Source: Adineta ricciae (taxonomy: Eukaryota; Rotifera; Eurotatoria; Adinetida; Adinetidae). Taken from it: DNA of 64,000 nt. The notes beneath the pieces were generated by a model. That model did not search any database. It was given only the letters and a program-made list of their open reading frames with translations, and had not been told where the DNA came from. A program made the translations under genes and the position numbers. The stretch's first letter is position 1. Every line of letters begins with the position of its first letter. The stretch spans positions 1 to 64,000 of the forward strand of contig CAJNOJ010000007.1 in the NCBI GenBank assembly GCA_905250025.1, in the 5' to 3' direction. This document shows, in pieces, positions 63,601-64,000 of this stretch.

Positions 63601-64000
63601 AAGCATTGACCAGTGCTGTTGAAGAGATTCGTTCAACCACAGAAGAAGCAACAACATCAATCACCGAAGAGAGTCGTTTATTTGCAGATGATATAATGAA
63701 AGAAAAGGAAGCTGACCGTTTGATTGCAGAAGCAATAACTGGTGCCGCTCAAGAGATTCTGGCTGCTTCGCCGTCGAATGATTTTCCATCGACTGATGCT
63801 AGGACAGGAGCTGAAACGTCATCGCCAGGAACAGCCGCTACCACCAAAGATGATGAACAAGCACCATCACGTGATCAGTTCAATGAAATTCAAGCGGAGA
63901 ATCTATCATGGGAAGCGCTAACAGGTGTAGTCAGTGAAATACTCGCCACATCACCTGTCGCTGTTGCTCAAAAGATCGATTCTACCAGTCAGAAAACAAC
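48698..64000 (+). CDS. Giant protein: NAC-beta-like head, disordered middle, amphipathic-helix array (open at window end)
   Basis: Nine exons join in frame: 48698-50098, 51391-52399, 53836-54015, 54152-55480, 55806-56221, 56286-56638, 56722-57732, 57789-58922 and 58985 to beyond 64000, giving at least 3,949 residues. Residues 25-106 resemble the NAC domain of NAC-beta/BTF3 (AAKLGGRGTPRRKVRR, later DVAILYDDGRVDTQNQV). NAC-beta binds ribosomes through its RRK motif and pairs with NAC-alpha. The rest is not NAC. There is a Lys/Arg- and Asp/Glu-rich disordered part, a conserved-looking block in exon 54152-55480 (YPTLIERWGDDTKTVVRQEG, then EFEETEPTVVEEILYELVYS and a basic RKIKKRRTKRK), and a coiled coil at the end of exon 55806-56221 (IESQLKSLESEEEQLRNILD). 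From about 57025 onward comes a repeat array of amphipathic helices. The final exon is open for over 5 kb. One N at 54174 lies inside a codon. Function unknown; scaffold is my inference. Confidence 0.75.
48770..49015 (+). other. NAC-beta/BTF3-like domain
   Basis: Codons 25-106 of the giant gene. GGRGTPRRK corresponds to the near-invariant GGKGTxRRK of NAC-beta, which includes the ribosome-contacting RRK. DVAILYDDGRV corresponds to the EVNMIKDDGTV strand of the NAC barrel, and spacing from GG to the last strand (about 76 residues) is close to that in BTF3 (about 72). Other positions are diverged, for example ENKLKPFRTQ where BTF3 has KLQSSLKKL. Pairing with NAC-alpha cannot be judged from this. 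Confidence 0.7.
50099..51390 (+). other. Intron of the NAC-like giant gene
   Basis: Phase-0 intron from GTTAGT to CTTTTAG. It contains a (CT)n tract at 50672-50697. No gene is seen. Confidence 0.6.
50672..50697 (+). repeat. (CT)n microsatellite
   Basis: CT dinucleotide tract in an intron of the NAC-like giant gene. Confidence 0.95.
52400..53835 (+). other. Intron of the NAC-like giant gene
   Basis: Phase-1 intron from GTAGCAG to TATTTAG. It holds an AT-rich tract, (TA)n runs near 53010-53035 and a T-run at 53741-53753. Short open frames are unsupported. Confidence 0.55.
54174..54174. other. Single N inside a coding exon
   Basis: The first base of a codon (nTT) in exon 54152-55480, eight codons after the acceptor, so one residue is undetermined. 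The frame is consistent on both sides, so it looks like one uncalled base or a zero-length join. Confidence 0.9.
55481..55805 (+). other. Intron of the NAC-like giant gene
   Basis: Phase-1 intron from GTAAGTAA to TTTTTCAAG. Nothing else is seen in it. Confidence 0.6.
60201..60790 (+). repeat. Recent intragenic duplication, copy A
   Basis: This segment recurs almost unchanged at 62550-63052, for example the shared run ATTGAACTTGTCACGTCAAG and the following block through GAGCACAGAAGTACCGACAC. It spans four helix repeats. Relative to copy B it contains an additional in-frame stretch of about 87 bp near 60436-60524, which includes the helix AENVSTKVLTEVVHEILE. Confidence 0.9.
62550..63052 (+). 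repeat. Recent intragenic duplication, copy B
   Basis: Near-identical to 60201-60790 but lacking about 87 bp, so that the helix at copy A positions 60469-60535 is reduced to ADREILESS. The reading frame is kept across the deletion. Confidence 0.9.

Larger units (their letters stand above)
57025..64000 (+). repeat. Array of about 30 amphipathic-helix repeats in the giant protein
   Basis: The repeated element is about 17-20 residues, typically (A/E)(E/D)xLSSEALTDVVREILATP, separated by about 40-80 disordered residues rich in Thr, Glu, Ser and Pro. Examples are ADQLSSEALADVVRQIHATS, AENLSTKALTEVVREMLTKP, ADHLPTQALTDVVQGILATP, AERLSSEALTDVVKEIRS and AENLSWEALTGVVSEILATS. I count six before and about 25 within the last exon. 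Hydrophobic residues recur in pairs at a 3-4 spacing (AL..VV..IL), giving a one-sided helix. This matches the published RII-anchoring consensus, hydrophobic pairs separated by two residues. Sequences vary, so the array is old, with recent duplications on top. Confidence 0.85.

Noticed and set aside
59027..63664. Many minus-strand Ser/Val-rich frames
   Set aside because: They are antisense shadows of the long helix-repeat exon and repeat with it.
57025..64000. Idea that the repeats are a mobile element or satellite
   Set aside because: The frame is open throughout, spacers vary and substitutions keep hydrophobic positions, so selection acts on protein. No terminal repeats or transposase are seen.

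Overview
This is animal nuclear DNA: AT-rich, with GT-AG introns from about 47 bp to over 3 kb, and genes whose conserved exons can be joined by eye. The compact layout, many very short introns and the pair of slightly diverged 6.3-kb copies would suit a small invertebrate such as a bdelloid rotifer. That placement is inference; no sequence here proves the phylum.

Layout. 1-1260: no gene seen. 1261-2205 (+): TMCO1, the ER calcium-load-activated channel. 5040-30609 (+): a very large, mostly disordered protein gene of 16 exons that I do not recognise by name; it contains a 6.3-kb direct tandem duplication (9064-15354 and 15356-21659) whose copies meet at a single N. 30722-36057 (+): PDE1, the Ca2+/calmodulin-dependent cyclic nucleotide phosphodiesterase, with a complete catalytic core. 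36703-37958 (+): a small unrecognised protein. 38484-39369 (+): secreted Cu/Zn superoxide dismutase. 39804-44026 (+): a single-pass membrane protein with a SEA-like ectodomain. 44085-46015 (-): an SLC7-family cationic amino acid transporter, tail to tail with the previous gene. 46695-47295 (-): a possible small gene. 48698-64000 (+, open at the window end): a giant protein that begins with a NAC-beta/BTF3-like domain and ends in about thirty copies of an amphipathic helix.

The most interesting object is this last gene. Its repeated helix (typical form LSSEALTDVVREILATP) has the hydrophobic spacing of the PKA regulatory-subunit (RII) anchoring helix of AKAPs. If that is right, one polypeptide carries a ribosome-type NAC-beta-like head and a long array of PKA docking sites. 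TMCO1 (ER Ca2+), PDE1 (Ca2+-controlled cAMP/cGMP breakdown) and this putative cAMP-kinase scaffold lie within about 60 kb, but linkage alone does not show that they work together.

The second main point is technical. The 6.3-kb tandem duplication, meeting at one N, is most simply read as two contig ends or two haplotypes that were not merged, although every duplicated exon is phase-symmetric and a real duplication would also stay in frame. Two further single Ns lie at 30474 (intron) and 54174 (inside a coding exon). I saw no tRNA, rRNA, transposon, CRISPR or viral gene.
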